DNA of 19,511 nucleotides from an uncultured Planctomycetia bacterium (lineage in GTDB: Bacteria; Planctomycetota; UBA1135; GCA-002686595), in assembly GCA_938003765.1 (NCBI GenBank), contig CALKYE010000220.1, positions 1 to 19,511 of the forward strand, given 5' to 3'. The notes below the pieces were generated by a model that saw only the letters and a program-made list of their open reading frames with translations, did not search any database and had not been told where the DNA came from. Position numbers and translations under genes: made by a program. Positions 8,239 to 18,252 of this stretch are shown here, in pieces (the first letter of the stretch is position 1; each line of letters begins with the position of its first letter).

Positions 8239-10206
8239 CTACTCCACGAACACGGGGCTGGTCCAGGCCATGCCGCCGTCGACCTGCACCACGCGCAGGT
8301 ACACCCAGTCGCCTGCGCGCAGTTCGTCGAGCGTGGCCGAGGCCGCGAAGTCGAGCAGGCCGTCGCCGGGCAGCGACACGACGCGCTCGCCGCGCGAGAC
8401 GATGTCGATGCTCTTGATCGGCGCCGTGGCGACGACCTGGACGAACAGATTGGCGTTCGCAGCCTCCGCAGCGGGCAGAACGCCGCCCATGCGCGCGCTG
8501 CCCAACGCGAAGCGCAACAGGATGCGCGGTCCGCTCGTCCCGTAGCAGCGGCGCGCCATCAGCGAACGCCGCACGCTGGCGCCGTCGAGGTCCTCGGCCA
8601 GGATCGCCGCGAGTCCGCCCGTCGGATAGTGCGGGCCCTTCCACGCCAGTCCCGGGTGTCCGTCGTGCCCGTCGCCGCTGCCGACCAGGCCGAAGCGCCG
8701 TCCGCTCTCGAGCGCGTCGCGCACGAACGAGCCCGGACGCGGTGAGTGGATCACGCGCGGAGCGTCGAGCGCTTCGCTCGAGCCGTGCGCCGAGCAGATC
8801 TCGACCACGGGCTCGAGCTCAGCGTCGATCGGCGCGCTCCAGTCGAGCGCGATCGGACCGCCGCCGGGGTGATGGGGGATCACGAGCGCCTCGCTCGAGC
8901 GCAGCGCCGCGTGCAGCTCGAGCGGCGTGTCGTAGCGCTCGTCGAAGGCCGAGTAGAGCGGCGTGGGCTCGCCGAAGAACACGACGTGGCGGTGGCCGCC
9001 GATCCAGTCGGTGTACTCGTAGCCCGGCAGCGCGAGGAAACTCCCCGGGCGCTGCGCGGCGCGCGCCGCGGCCACGTTCTGCTCCCACAGCGCCGGGTGC
9101 TCGTCGAGGAACTCGAGCCCCCAGTGGTCGTGGTCGGTGAGCGCCGCCACGTCGAGCGCTGCGACTTCGCGCGCGTACTCGAAGTAGTCCTGCGGAGAGC
9201 CCGTGCCGTCGGAGACCGCCGTGTGCCCGTGGAGGTCGCCCCACAGGATGCGCGGTCCGCTCGAGACCAGCAGCGGATTGGCGTCGGCCTCGAGCACGCG
9301 GCCGTCGACGCGCGCGCGCACGCGCGGACGGAACACGCCCTCGGCGAGCGCGCGGCCTTCGAGCGTGACCGCGCCGCGCAGGTCCGCGCCGAGTTCGAGC
9401 TCGCGCGGCAGGTCGAGCCCCGCATCGAGGTCGAGCAGCTCGAGCGCAGCGTCGGCGCCTTCGATTCGATTGGCGCGGCCGTCGAGCAGCGCGACGCACA
9501 GTCGCACGCGCTCGCCCACGCGCGCGGTCGAGGTCAGCGTCGCGACGAGCATCGCCGGCGGCCCGGGCTTCACGTCGACGCCCGGCGACTGCGCGATCAG
9601 TCGGCGCACGCCGTCGCCGTTCCCGTCGACCGCGATGAAGAAGCGCGAGTCGCGTTCGGCGTACGGATCGGCCTTCGCGCCTGCCGCGCCCGCGCCGTAC
9701 TCGATGCGCAACTGCTCGCCGGCGGCCAGCGCGCGACCTTCGATGCGCACGCCGAGCAACTGCTGGTCGATGCTGCGCGCGTCGAGCCGCACGCCCGCCG
9801 CGGTCGTGCTCACGCGCGTGTAGCCCGGCGCCTGCGGATCGCTCGACTGCGGACTCGACCATTCGAAGAAGGGCGAGACTTGCAGGAACACCTCGCCGCC
9901 GAGCGCGACGCCGAGCTCGCCCGCTTCGTACACGATGGTCCAGCTCCGAGTGCGCCCCGCGACCACCGAGCCGTCGTCGCCCTCGCCCAGCTCGAGCCAC
10001 GCGCGGCCGCCGCCGTCGGAGGGGTGCTTGTGCGCGGCTCGCGCCGCTTCGAAGGCGTCCTTGATGTCCCTGCGCGCCGTGGGCGGATCGTCCGGGTGCG
10101 GCGCACTCGCGGGTTCGGCGGGCGTCGGCTCGACGCGGTCGCAGCTCGCGCTGGCGAGCACGAGCGCCAGCGCGGCGACGACGCCTCGTCGATCTGCCGA
10201 ACGCAT
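8239..10206 (-). CDS. lipoprotein with PHP domain (CehA/McbA-like metallohydrolase)
   Basis: The 655-residue product starts with a lipoprotein-type signal (MRSADRR, hydrophobic stretch, then SASC with Cys22 as likely lipidation site). The -3 residue is Ser rather than Leu, so the lipobox is imperfect. Residues about 65-315 look like beta-sandwich regions. The C-terminal half is a PHP-type metal-binding domain: GDLHGHTAVSDG (His326, His328), ALTDHDH (358-361), VIPHHPGGG (His445-446), Glu469, and GSGDGHDG (about 510-517). CehA/McbA-like enzymes of this superfamily hydrolyse esters or phosphoesters using metals; the substrate here is unknown. The ATG overlaps the stop of the upstream glycosyltransferase as TGATG, indicating translational coupling. 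I chose this start because of that overlap and the signal peptide, although the frame stays open much further upstream. Confidence 0.88.
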   Translation of the reverse strand: MRSADRRGVVAALALVLASASCDRVEPTPAEPASAPHPDDPPTARRDIKDAFEAARAAHKHPSDGGGRAWLELGEGDDGSVVAGRTRSWTIVYEAGELGVALGGEVFLQVSPFFEWSSPQSSDPQAPGYTRVSTTAAGVRLDARSIDQQLLGVRIEGRALAAGEQLRIEYGAGAAGAKADPYAERDSRFFIAVDGNGDGVRRLIAQSPGVDVKPGPPAMLVATLTSTARVGERVRLCVALLDGRANRIEGADAALELLDLDAGLDLPRELELGADLRGAVTLEGRALAEGVFRPRVRARVDGRVLEADANPLLVSSGPRILWGDLHGHTAVSDGTGSPQDYFEYAREVAALDVAALTDHDHWGLEFLDEHPALWEQNVAAARAAQRPGSFLALPGYEYTDWIGGHRHVVFFGEPTPLYSAFDERYDTPLELHAALRSSEALVIPHHPGGGPIALDWSAPIDAELEPVVEICSAHGSSEALDAPRVIHSPRPGSFVRDALESGRRFGLVGSGDGHDGHPGLAWKGPHYPTGGLAAILAEDLDGASVRRSLMARRCYGTSGPRILLRFALGSARMGGVLPAAEAANANLFVQVVATAPIKSIDIVSRGERVVSLPGDGLLDFAASATLDELRAGDWVYLRVVQVDGGMAWTSPVFVE

Positions 10207-11225
10207 CAGGCGCTCGCCTTCCCAGGCCGGTGCGTCGCCTTCGTCCATGCGAACGCGAGTCCGCCGTACACGAAGTACAGCAGGTGCAGCGGGATCGCGC
10301 CGAGCATGAACCTCAGACCTCGACGGCGAGCGAACAGCCCGTAGAGCCCGCGGTTGATCCACAGCACCGGCGCCAACAGCGCGAGCGATGCGACGCCCCA
10401 CCAGGGATTGAGCAGCGCCATCCACGCCAGCGTCAGCGACGCGGGGAGCCAGGCCAGCGCCGCGAACACGAGCACGACGCACAGCTTCTGCTTCCACTCG
10501 AGGTTCAAGTCGCCGCCCACGCCCGGTCGCTCGATCAGCAGGCGCGTCCAGGGGATCGCGCGCTTGGTGACGTCGACGGCGATCATGTCGAGCAGGCGCC
10601 AGCGCTTGAGGTGTTTGCACTGGATCTGCGGCAGCAACAGGATCCGATGGCCGGCCGCGCGCAGGCGCATGCCCAGCTCGATGTCTTCGATCGACGGCCG
10701 TCGATAGCGCTCGTCGAAACCGCCGACGGCGTCGAATGCGCTCTTGCGGATCGCGCCGCACCCGGCCCAGAACGTGCTCGCCTCGCGCGGACCGTTGTGG
10801 TGCGTCCAGTGGTGAAGGAGGTTTCTGTACTCCGTCACCAGACCCGGGCTGGCAGGCGAGTCGTCGTAGGAGCCGAACAGCGCCGCGGCCGTGGGCTCGG
10901 CGCTCAACGCCGCACGCATCTGCTCGAGCGTGCGGGGCGTGACGACGCAGTCCGAGTCGACGAACACCAGCACGTCGCCGCTGGCGATCCGCGCGCCCGC
11001 GTTGCGAGCCACTGCGGGACCGCTGTTGCGCTCCAGGCGCAGGCACTGCGGCGTCGCGCGCTGCGCGGCTTCGATCGCTCGCGCGTCGCGACTGGCGTCG
11101 TCGACGCAGATCAACTCGAACTCGATGCTCGAAGCCTTGAGCGCCGCGAGGCTCAGCTCCAGTTGCCCGGGGTTGTCGTGGAACGGCACCACGACGCTCA
11201 GACGCAGTTCTTCCACGCTCGACAT
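10206..11225 (-). CDS. membrane-bound family 2 glycosyltransferase
   Basis: This 339-residue GT-A fold enzyme transfers a sugar from a nucleotide-sugar donor, probably at the inner face of the cytoplasmic membrane. Visible marks are LSVVVPFHDNPGQLELSLAAL at the N-terminus, ICVDDASRD (40-47), NSGPAVARNAGA (67-78), the metal-binding DSD at 90-92 (VFVDSDCVV), WAGCGAIRKSAFDAVGGFDE (153-172), and the acidic IEDIELGMRLRAAGH (179-193) expected to hold the catalytic base. The C-terminal third has about three hydrophobic segments (about 248-270, 274-290 and 305-327). It begins 6 nt after the HIT gene and its stop overlaps the start of the PHP lipoprotein, so it is the middle gene of a three-gene operon. 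The acceptor is unknown. Confidence 0.93.
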   Translation of the reverse strand: MSSVEELRLSVVVPFHDNPGQLELSLAALKASSIEFELICVDDASRDARAIEAAQRATPQCLRLERNSGPAVARNAGARIASGDVLVFVDSDCVVTPRTLEQMRAALSAEPTAAALFGSYDDSPASPGLVTEYRNLLHHWTHHNGPREASTFWAGCGAIRKSAFDAVGGFDERYRRPSIEDIELGMRLRAAGHRILLLPQIQCKHLKRWRLLDMIAVDVTKRAIPWTRLLIERPGVGGDLNLEWKQKLCVVLVFAALAWLPASLTLAWMALLNPWWGVASLALLAPVLWINRGLYGLFARRRGLRFMLGAIPLHLLYFVYGGLAFAWTKATHRPGKASA

Positions 11226-11231
11226 GCGCCG

Positions 11232-11708
11232 TCAGCGTAAGCGCGTGGCCTGCACCGACTCCAGCGCGCTCCGCAGACGCTCGAACAGCTCGCGGTGTGC
11301 GCCGCCCACGTCCGCCAGCGGCGCGCTCGCGAAGTCGTACGCCGCGAACGGGTCGAGGGCGCGCAGGCGCCGCTCTTCCGCCGCGAAGCGCGGCACGCAG
11401 TGACCGTGGAGTTCGGGCACGACGTTGCACAGCACTAGGTAGTTGACGTGCTCCGCGCCGGTCGCCGCGAGCACTGCGTCGCCGAGCGCGACCAGGTCGG
11501 AGAGGAACGCGCCCCGCTCCGCCTCGCCCAACGCGTTCAACGAGGGCGCGACCGGGTCGGGCAGGAGCATGCAGCCGCCGGTGATGGCGCTCGGTTGCTG
11601 CTTGGCGAAGATCGCCCAACCCGAGCGCATGCGGGCGAGCAGCGCGGGATCCGCGCCGTTGCGCAGACGCGTGACGCGGTTCGAGATGGCGCGCGCGAGG
11701 TCGTTCAT
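11232..11708 (-). CDS. HIT family protein (nucleotide hydrolase/transferase superfamily)
   Basis: The 158-residue product carries the HIT signature in the form PELHGHCVPRF (98-108), with His101 in the position of the nucleophile and His103 beside it. This matches HIT branches that use an LHxH..PR variant rather than three alternating histidines. The upstream strand GGCMLLPDPVAPSLNAL (44-60) and NYLVLCNVVPE fit the HIT fold. Members cleave dinucleoside polyphosphates or related nucleotide conjugates; the substrate is not predictable here. I chose the ATG at 11708 because residues from a start further upstream show no family similarity and would occupy the divergent promoter region. It is the first gene of the HIT-glycosyltransferase-lipoprotein operon. 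Confidence 0.85.
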   Translation of the reverse strand: MNDLARAISNRVTRLRNGADPALLARMRSGWAIFAKQQPSAITGGCMLLPDPVAPSLNALGEAERGAFLSDLVALGDAVLAATGAEHVNYLVLCNVVPELHGHCVPRFAAEERRLRALDPFAAYDFASAPLADVGGAHRELFERLRSALESVQATRLR

Positions 11709-11902
11709 GGCCGCGAAGCTACTTTCCGGCGCGCCGATTCCAGCGGCCTTCGCCCGCGCCTCGCGGCAGTTCGCGAAATGACCCCGCGCGCTCGCGGGTT
11801 GCGCGACGCTGCGCTGCTCGAGCGCGATCGCGAGCGGCGCACGCACGCAGTTGCAGCTCAAAAGGGTTGCGCGCGGCGCGGCAGCGGCGGACCCTGGGGC
11901 GC
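11709..11902. promoter_or_regulatory. divergent intergenic region between two operons
   Basis: These 194 nt separate the start codons of the HIT operon (minus) and the aminotransferase operon (plus), so promoters for both should lie here. I see no clear -35/-10 pair or operator palindrome. The role is inferred from gene orientation only. Confidence 0.45.
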
Positions 11903-13228
11903 ATGGGTCCCCAAGTGAACCTCAACATGAACGTCCGCGGACTGGAGATGTCCGCCACCGTCGCGATCAACGAGCTCTCGGCGGAGCTGATCCGCCAGGG
12001 CCGCACGATCTCGAAGCTCGGTCTGGGGCAGTCGCCGTTCCCCGTGCCCGGAACGGTCGTCGATGCTCTGCGCGCCAACGCGGCGCAGAAGGCGTACCTC
12101 GCGGTGCGCGGACTCGCGGAGCTGCGCGAAGCGATCGCCGACTACCACCAGCGGCGCAACGGAGTCCCGGTCGCGGGCGAAGACGTGCTCGTCGGCCCCG
12201 GCTCCAAGGAGCTGATGTTCGTCCTGCAGATCGTGTTCTACGGCGAACTCGTGATCCCCACGCCGGCCTGGGTCTCCTACGCGCCGCAAGCGCAGATCGT
12301 CGGGCGCCGCGTGGCCTTCGTGTCCTGCGACCGACGCGACCGCTGGCGGCTGACGCCCGAGAAGTTCGAGGCGCTGTGCGCGAGCGACGCGAACCGGCCG
12401 CGCGTGCTGGTGCTCAACTATCCGAGCAACCCCACGGGCGGAACGCTGTCGTCTGGCGAGCTGCAAGGCCTCGCCGAAGTCGCGCGCAAGTACGGCTGTC
12501 TCGTGCTGTCCGACGAGATCTACGGCGAGTTGCACCACGCGGGCGAGCACGTCTCGATCGCGCGCTACTACCCCGAGGGCACGATCCTCTCGAGCGGGCT
12601 CTCGAAGTGGTGCGGCGCCGGCGGATGGCGCCTGGGCACCTTCACGTTCCCCAAGTCGCTGCGCTGGTTGCTCGACGCCATGGCGACGGTCGCGAGCGAG
12701 ACCTACACGACCACCAGCGCGCCGATCCAGTACGCCGCCGTGCACGCCTTCCGCGGCGGGATGCGCATCGAGCGCTACCTCGCGTTTGCGCGCAAGATCC
12801 TCGCGGCGCTCGGCGCGGCGTGCCGCAAGCGCCTGATGGACGTCGGCGTCGACGTGCTCGAGCCCGAGGGCGGCTTCTACCTGTTCCCGGACTTCAGCGC
12901 GCACGCCGATTCGCTGCGCGCGCGCGGAGTGACCACGAGCGCTGAGCTCGCGCGGCGCCTGCTTGACGAAGCCGGCGTCGCGCTCCTGCCGGGCTCCGAC
13001 TTCGGCCGGCCGCGCGACGAACTCACGCTGCGCATCGCGTACGTCGACTTCGACGGCGCCAAGGCTCTCGCGAGCCTCGAAGCCCGGCCGCTCGACACTC
13101 CCGTCGACGAACACTTCCTCGCCATCCATTGCCATTCGGTGCTGCAGGGCGTGGACCGCATCTGCTCCTGGCTGCGCGGTGAACTCACGGACGCGCCTGC
13201 GCCGCGCGCCGAGGAGTTGCGCGCATGA
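11903..13228 (+). CDS. PLP-dependent aminotransferase, class I/II
   Basis: A 441-residue fold-type I aminotransferase. Visible marks are LGLGQSPFPVP (substrate-side segment), YLAVRGLAELREAIADYH (65-82), GPGSKELM at the cofactor phosphate site, VLNYPSNPTGG with Asn176 (170-180), SDEIYGEL with Asp204 and Tyr207, SSGLSKWCGAGGWRLG with the Schiff-base Lys235 and Arg243, and Arg377 (LTLRIAY), which should bind the substrate carboxylate. The exact amino acid is not predictable; aspartate- or aromatic-type are possible. I chose ATG 11903; the frame is open to 11867, and a later in-frame ATG at 11927 is also possible. Its last bases overlap the start of the symporter gene as ATGA, so translation is probably coupled. 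Confidence 0.92.
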   Translation: MGPQVNLNMNVRGLEMSATVAINELSAELIRQGRTISKLGLGQSPFPVPGTVVDALRANAAQKAYLAVRGLAELREAIADYHQRRNGVPVAGEDVLVGPGSKELMFVLQIVFYGELVIPTPAWVSYAPQAQIVGRRVAFVSCDRRDRWRLTPEKFEALCASDANRPRVLVLNYPSNPTGGTLSSGELQGLAEVARKYGCLVLSDEIYGELHHAGEHVSIARYYPEGTILSSGLSKWCGAGGWRLGTFTFPKSLRWLLDAMATVASETYTTTSAPIQYAAVHAFRGGMRIERYLAFARKILAALGAACRKRLMDVGVDVLEPEGGFYLFPDFSAHADSLRARGVTTSAELARRLLDEAGVALLPGSDFGRPRDELTLRIAYVDFDGAKALASLEARPLDTPVDEHFLAIHCHSVLQGVDRICSWLRGELTDAPAPRAEELRA

Positions 13229-14489
13229 GCGTCGCGCCGCCCGGCCGCGGCGACGCATGGCGCTTGCCGCTCTTCATGGCGCTCGGCGGCCTGGGCGGCG
13301 TGTGGATTGGCTGGGCCTGGGGCGAGCGTTGGAACGAGCCCGAGTTCGAACCCTTCGTGCTGGCCGTGCGCACGAGCGGCGCGGTGTTCCTCGCCGCTCT
13401 CAAGGCGCTGATGGTTCCGCTGGTCGTCCTGAGCATGGTGCTCGGCGTTCAGCAGCTCGGCGCCGGCCGCGCGGTCGGGCGCATGGCGGGACTCACCACG
13501 CTGTACTTCGGCCTCACGACGCTGTGCGCGGTCCTGATCGGGCTCACGCTCGTGACCTGGATCCACCCGGGCGCCGCCAGCGCGGTCGAAGTTGTGAGCA
13601 GCGCCGCGCCGATCGAGCGCGTCTCGGCCTTCCAGGCGATCGCCGACGTCGTGACGGGCATGTTCCCGCCCAACCTGATCGACGCAGCCGCGCGCGGAAA
13701 CGTGCTCGGACTGATCGTCGCGAGCCTGGTGTTCGGGCTCGCGTTGAGCCGCGTGTGCGCGCCGGACTCGCCGCTCATGGAAGCGCTGGGCGCGATCAAC
13801 CGCGCGCTGTTCATCGTTGTCCACTGGGTCGTGGCGCTCGCGCCGATCGGCGTCGGCGCGCTCGTGGCCGATCGACTCGGGCGCGCGGGCGGCGGCGAGG
13901 CGGTGTTCGCGGAGCTCCAACGTCTCGTGGGCTACTCGCTGACGGTCCTCGCGGGCCTCGCGGTGCACGGCTTCGTCGTGCTGCCGGCGCTGCTCTGGAT
14001 CTTCACGCGGCGCAGCCCGCTGCGCTACTTCCTCAACGTGTTCGAAGCGCTCGCGACGGCCTTCGGGACGGCGTCCTCCGCGGCGACGCTCGGCGTTACG
14101 CTGCGCTGCGTCGTGGAGCGCAACTCGGTCTCGCGCAAGTCCGCCGACTTCGTCCTCCCGATCGGCGCGACGGTCAACATGGACGGCACGGCGCTGTACG
14201 AAGCAGTCGCCGCCGTGTTCATCGCGCAGACGCTGGGCGTCGAGCTCGACCTCATCGGACTCGGCGTCGTCGCGCTGACCGCGACGTTGGCGGCCGTCGG
14301 CGCCGCGGCGATCCCCGAGGCCGGACTGGTGACGATGGTGCTCGTGCTCCAGGCCGTCGGGCTTCCGGCCGAGGGCGTCGGGCTCCTGCTGGCGGTCGAC
14401 TGGGTGCTGGATCGCTTCCGCACCTCGCTCAACGTGTGGGGCGATACGGTGGGGGCGGCCGTGATCGACGAAGTGGCGGTGAAGCACGC

Positions 14490-14493
<4 letters not shown>
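13225..14493 (+). CDS. dicarboxylate/amino acid:cation symporter (DAACS family)
   Basis: This 422-residue inner-membrane transporter belongs to the glutamate/aspartate/C4-dicarboxylate symporter family. Key elements are the scaffold segment FLAALKALMVPLVVLSMV (55-72), the HP1 hairpin with TASSAATLGVTLRC (282-295), the TM7 cation site NMDGTALY (318-325), HP2 around AAAIPEAGLVTMVLVLQAVG, and TM8 with DWVLDRFRTSLNVWGDTVGA (392-411). By alignment with known family structures, Asp396, Arg399 and Asn403 fall at substrate-binding positions. The Arg is the residue that favours acidic side chains, so glutamate, aspartate or a dicarboxylate is the likely cargo. It overlaps the aminotransferase gene and the acetoacetate-CoA ligase gene by 4 nt (ATGA) on each side. 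Confidence 0.94.
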
Positions 14494-16430
<1,937 letters not shown>

Positions 16431-16454
16431 GCGCGGCGCGCGACGACGCGGGCG

Positions 16455-18137
16455 TCACGGCAGCACGCTGAAGCGCAGCGCGTCGGACAGGTTCGTCCCG
16501 CGCGGCGCCGTCGGATCGCGGAACCACGCCTGCGCGTTGATCGTCTCGCCGCCGACGAAGGGCGCGCCCAGTGCGCCCGACCCGGAGCTCACGAACGCGC
16601 TCCAGTCGAGGCTCAGCACGCCAACGCACTGCCCGATCACGCCGCCGGAGTTGCTCACCGGGCCTCGCTGAACCGGCGGACGCACGCAGAACCAGCTCGT
16701 GCTTCCGACGGCCCACGGAAGCGGCGCGAAGCCCCCGTTGTCGAGTCCGTAGAACAACACGCCGAGGCGCTGCGGCTCGACTTGCGTGGCGCGCAGGATG
16801 AAGCCGCTGGTCGCGCTCGCGCTCGGCGATCCGCTGGCGCCCATGCTCGGCGCGCACCCGCTGGTCGTCGTCGAGCTCGTGCAGTAGGTCTGGAGCGTGG
16901 CGGCGTACTCGCGTCGCAGCCAGTGGCTCGTCGCTCCCGCGAAACTCTCCGCTCCTGCGACGTAGAAGCCGCGCCCGCCGTCCCACGCGCCGCACTGCGC
17001 GGTTTCCTCCGCGCCGGAGTCGCCCTGTCGAACCCACACCTGCGCTCCAGCGGCGTCGAAGCGCGCCGACCACGTGTCGCGCAGTCCCGCGCTCGATCCG
17101 AACACGACGCCGTCGGTGCTGCCGATCACGAACGCGCCGCCTTCACCGTCGCGGCAGCACGCGGCGACCGTGTCCTCCTCGAACGCGCCCAGTTGCTTCG
17201 ACCACAAGCGTTGGCCCTGCGCGTCGAAGCGCGCGATCCACGCGTCGGCGCCGCCGAAGTAGCTCGCCGTGCCGGTGAAGTCGCCCTCGGTGGTCCCCGC
17301 GACGAACAGTCCGCCGACGCCATCGCTCGTCGCGCCTGCGGGGCTGTCGGTCGAAAACGTGCCGAACTGCTGGATCCACAGCGTCACGCCGGCGCCGTCG
17401 ACGCGCGCGATCCACGCGTCCCACCCGCCGATCAGTCCGGCCAGGTCACCGTCGTTCGTCGCGCCGACGAGGAACACTCCACCGGCGCCGTCGTCGACCA
17501 GCGCGCTCACCAGGTCGAGTTCCGACGAACCGAACTGCCGGCGCCACAGCACTGAGCCCGCGGCGTCGAGCTTCGCGATCCACACGTCGTTCGAGCCCGC
17601 GTTGGGAGCTGCGAAGTCTCCGTTGGTGACGCCGGCCACGAAGTGGTGGGCGCCGCTCGCGCAGCCCGCGCGCGCTTCGTCGTACTGCGCCGTGCCGAGC
17701 TGTCGGATCCACGTGACTCCGCCCTGCGCGTCCAAGCGCGCGATCCAGGCGTCGACGTCGCCGAACGCCGCGGCGCCGAGGACTCCGCGCGTCGAGCCGG
17801 CCACGAGGAAGTTCGCGCTCTCGTCGCGCCACGCGGCGTGCGGCGTGTCGTGGGCGTCGGAGCCCAGTCGAACCGTCCACGCCGATCCGCCGGTCGGCGC
17901 GGTGCGGCGCAGGATCACGTCGTCGCCTCCAGCCGTGGGCGCCGCGGAGGGCGAGAGCGCTCCGACGACGAGCGCGCCATCCAGTCGGTCCGCAGCGACG
18001 GCGCGGGGCGCGAAATCAGGCGCGTCGAGCGCGACGGTCCAGGTGCTGGTCTGCGCGAGCGCCGCGTCGCCGAACGCGACCAGCAGCGCCGTCACCGAGG
18101 CGAGCGTGCGCGCTCTCTCGACCGCGATCGTCGACAT
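16455..18137 (-). CDS. secreted SBBP-type beta-propeller protein
   Basis: The 560-residue product begins with a signal peptide (hydrophobic core about 11-28, likely cleavage near ALAQ-TS). Residues about 33-415 hold repeats whose anchor motif is DAWIARLDAQGxxxWxxQxG. Clear copies start at D73, D129, D184, D240, D298 and D354, spaced 55-58 residues, with VAGxTxGDF-type strands between them. This is the SBBP (seven-bladed propeller) pattern. The last 140 residues form a separate Cys-containing module (YCTSSTTTSGCAP, then GFILRATQVEPQRLGVLFYG and WFCVRPP), resembling a C-terminal module I associate with large planctomycete secreted proteins. ATG 18137 was chosen because it places the signal peptide at the N-terminus. 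The function is unknown; an extracellular binding or structural role is likely. The upstream gene ends in a strong hairpin, so this gene probably has its own promoter in 18138-18181. Confidence 0.88.
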   Translation of the reverse strand: MSTIAVERARTLASVTALLVAFGDAALAQTSTWTVALDAPDFAPRAVAADRLDGALVVGALSPSAAPTAGGDDVILRRTAPTGGSAWTVRLGSDAHDTPHAAWRDESANFLVAGSTRGVLGAAAFGDVDAWIARLDAQGGVTWIRQLGTAQYDEARAGCASGAHHFVAGVTNGDFAAPNAGSNDVWIAKLDAAGSVLWRRQFGSSELDLVSALVDDGAGGVFLVGATNDGDLAGLIGGWDAWIARVDGAGVTLWIQQFGTFSTDSPAGATSDGVGGLFVAGTTEGDFTGTASYFGGADAWIARFDAQGQRLWSKQLGAFEEDTVAACCRDGEGGAFVIGSTDGVVFGSSAGLRDTWSARFDAAGAQVWVRQGDSGAEETAQCGAWDGGRGFYVAGAESFAGATSHWLRREYAATLQTYCTSSTTTSGCAPSMGASGSPSASATSGFILRATQVEPQRLGVLFYGLDNGGFAPLPWAVGSTSWFCVRPPVQRGPVSNSGGVIGQCVGVLSLDWSAFVSSGSGALGAPFVGGETINAQAWFRDPTAPRGTNLSDALRFSVLP

Positions 18138-18181
18138 GGGAGCATGCTGCCACGCCCCCGCGTCGAAGCGATAAAGACGAG

Positions 18182-18225
18182 AGCAGCGCCCGGCGTCGGT
18201 CGAAACCGAGCGCACGGGCGCTGCT
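18182..18225 (-). terminator. nested hairpin terminator of the thioredoxin-fold gene
   Basis: A perfect 10-bp inverted repeat (AGCAGCGCCC at 18182-18191, GGGCGCTGCT at 18216-18225) encloses a second perfect stem (TCGGT 18196-18200, ACCGA 18205-18209, loop CGAA). It begins 27 nt past the thioredoxin-fold gene's stop and is followed, on the minus strand, by a short pyrimidine run (CTCGTCTTTATC). It fits a rho-independent terminator separating that gene from the propeller gene. Confidence 0.75.
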
Positions 18226-18252
18226 GTGAGTGGCGATCGCCGCGAAGGCGGA

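Noticed and set aside
8239..11619. One 1126-residue protein
   Set aside because: The first 470 codons are antisense-like Arg/Ala-rich sequence lying over the glycosyltransferase and HIT genes in another frame. A lipoprotein signal at 10206 marks the true start.
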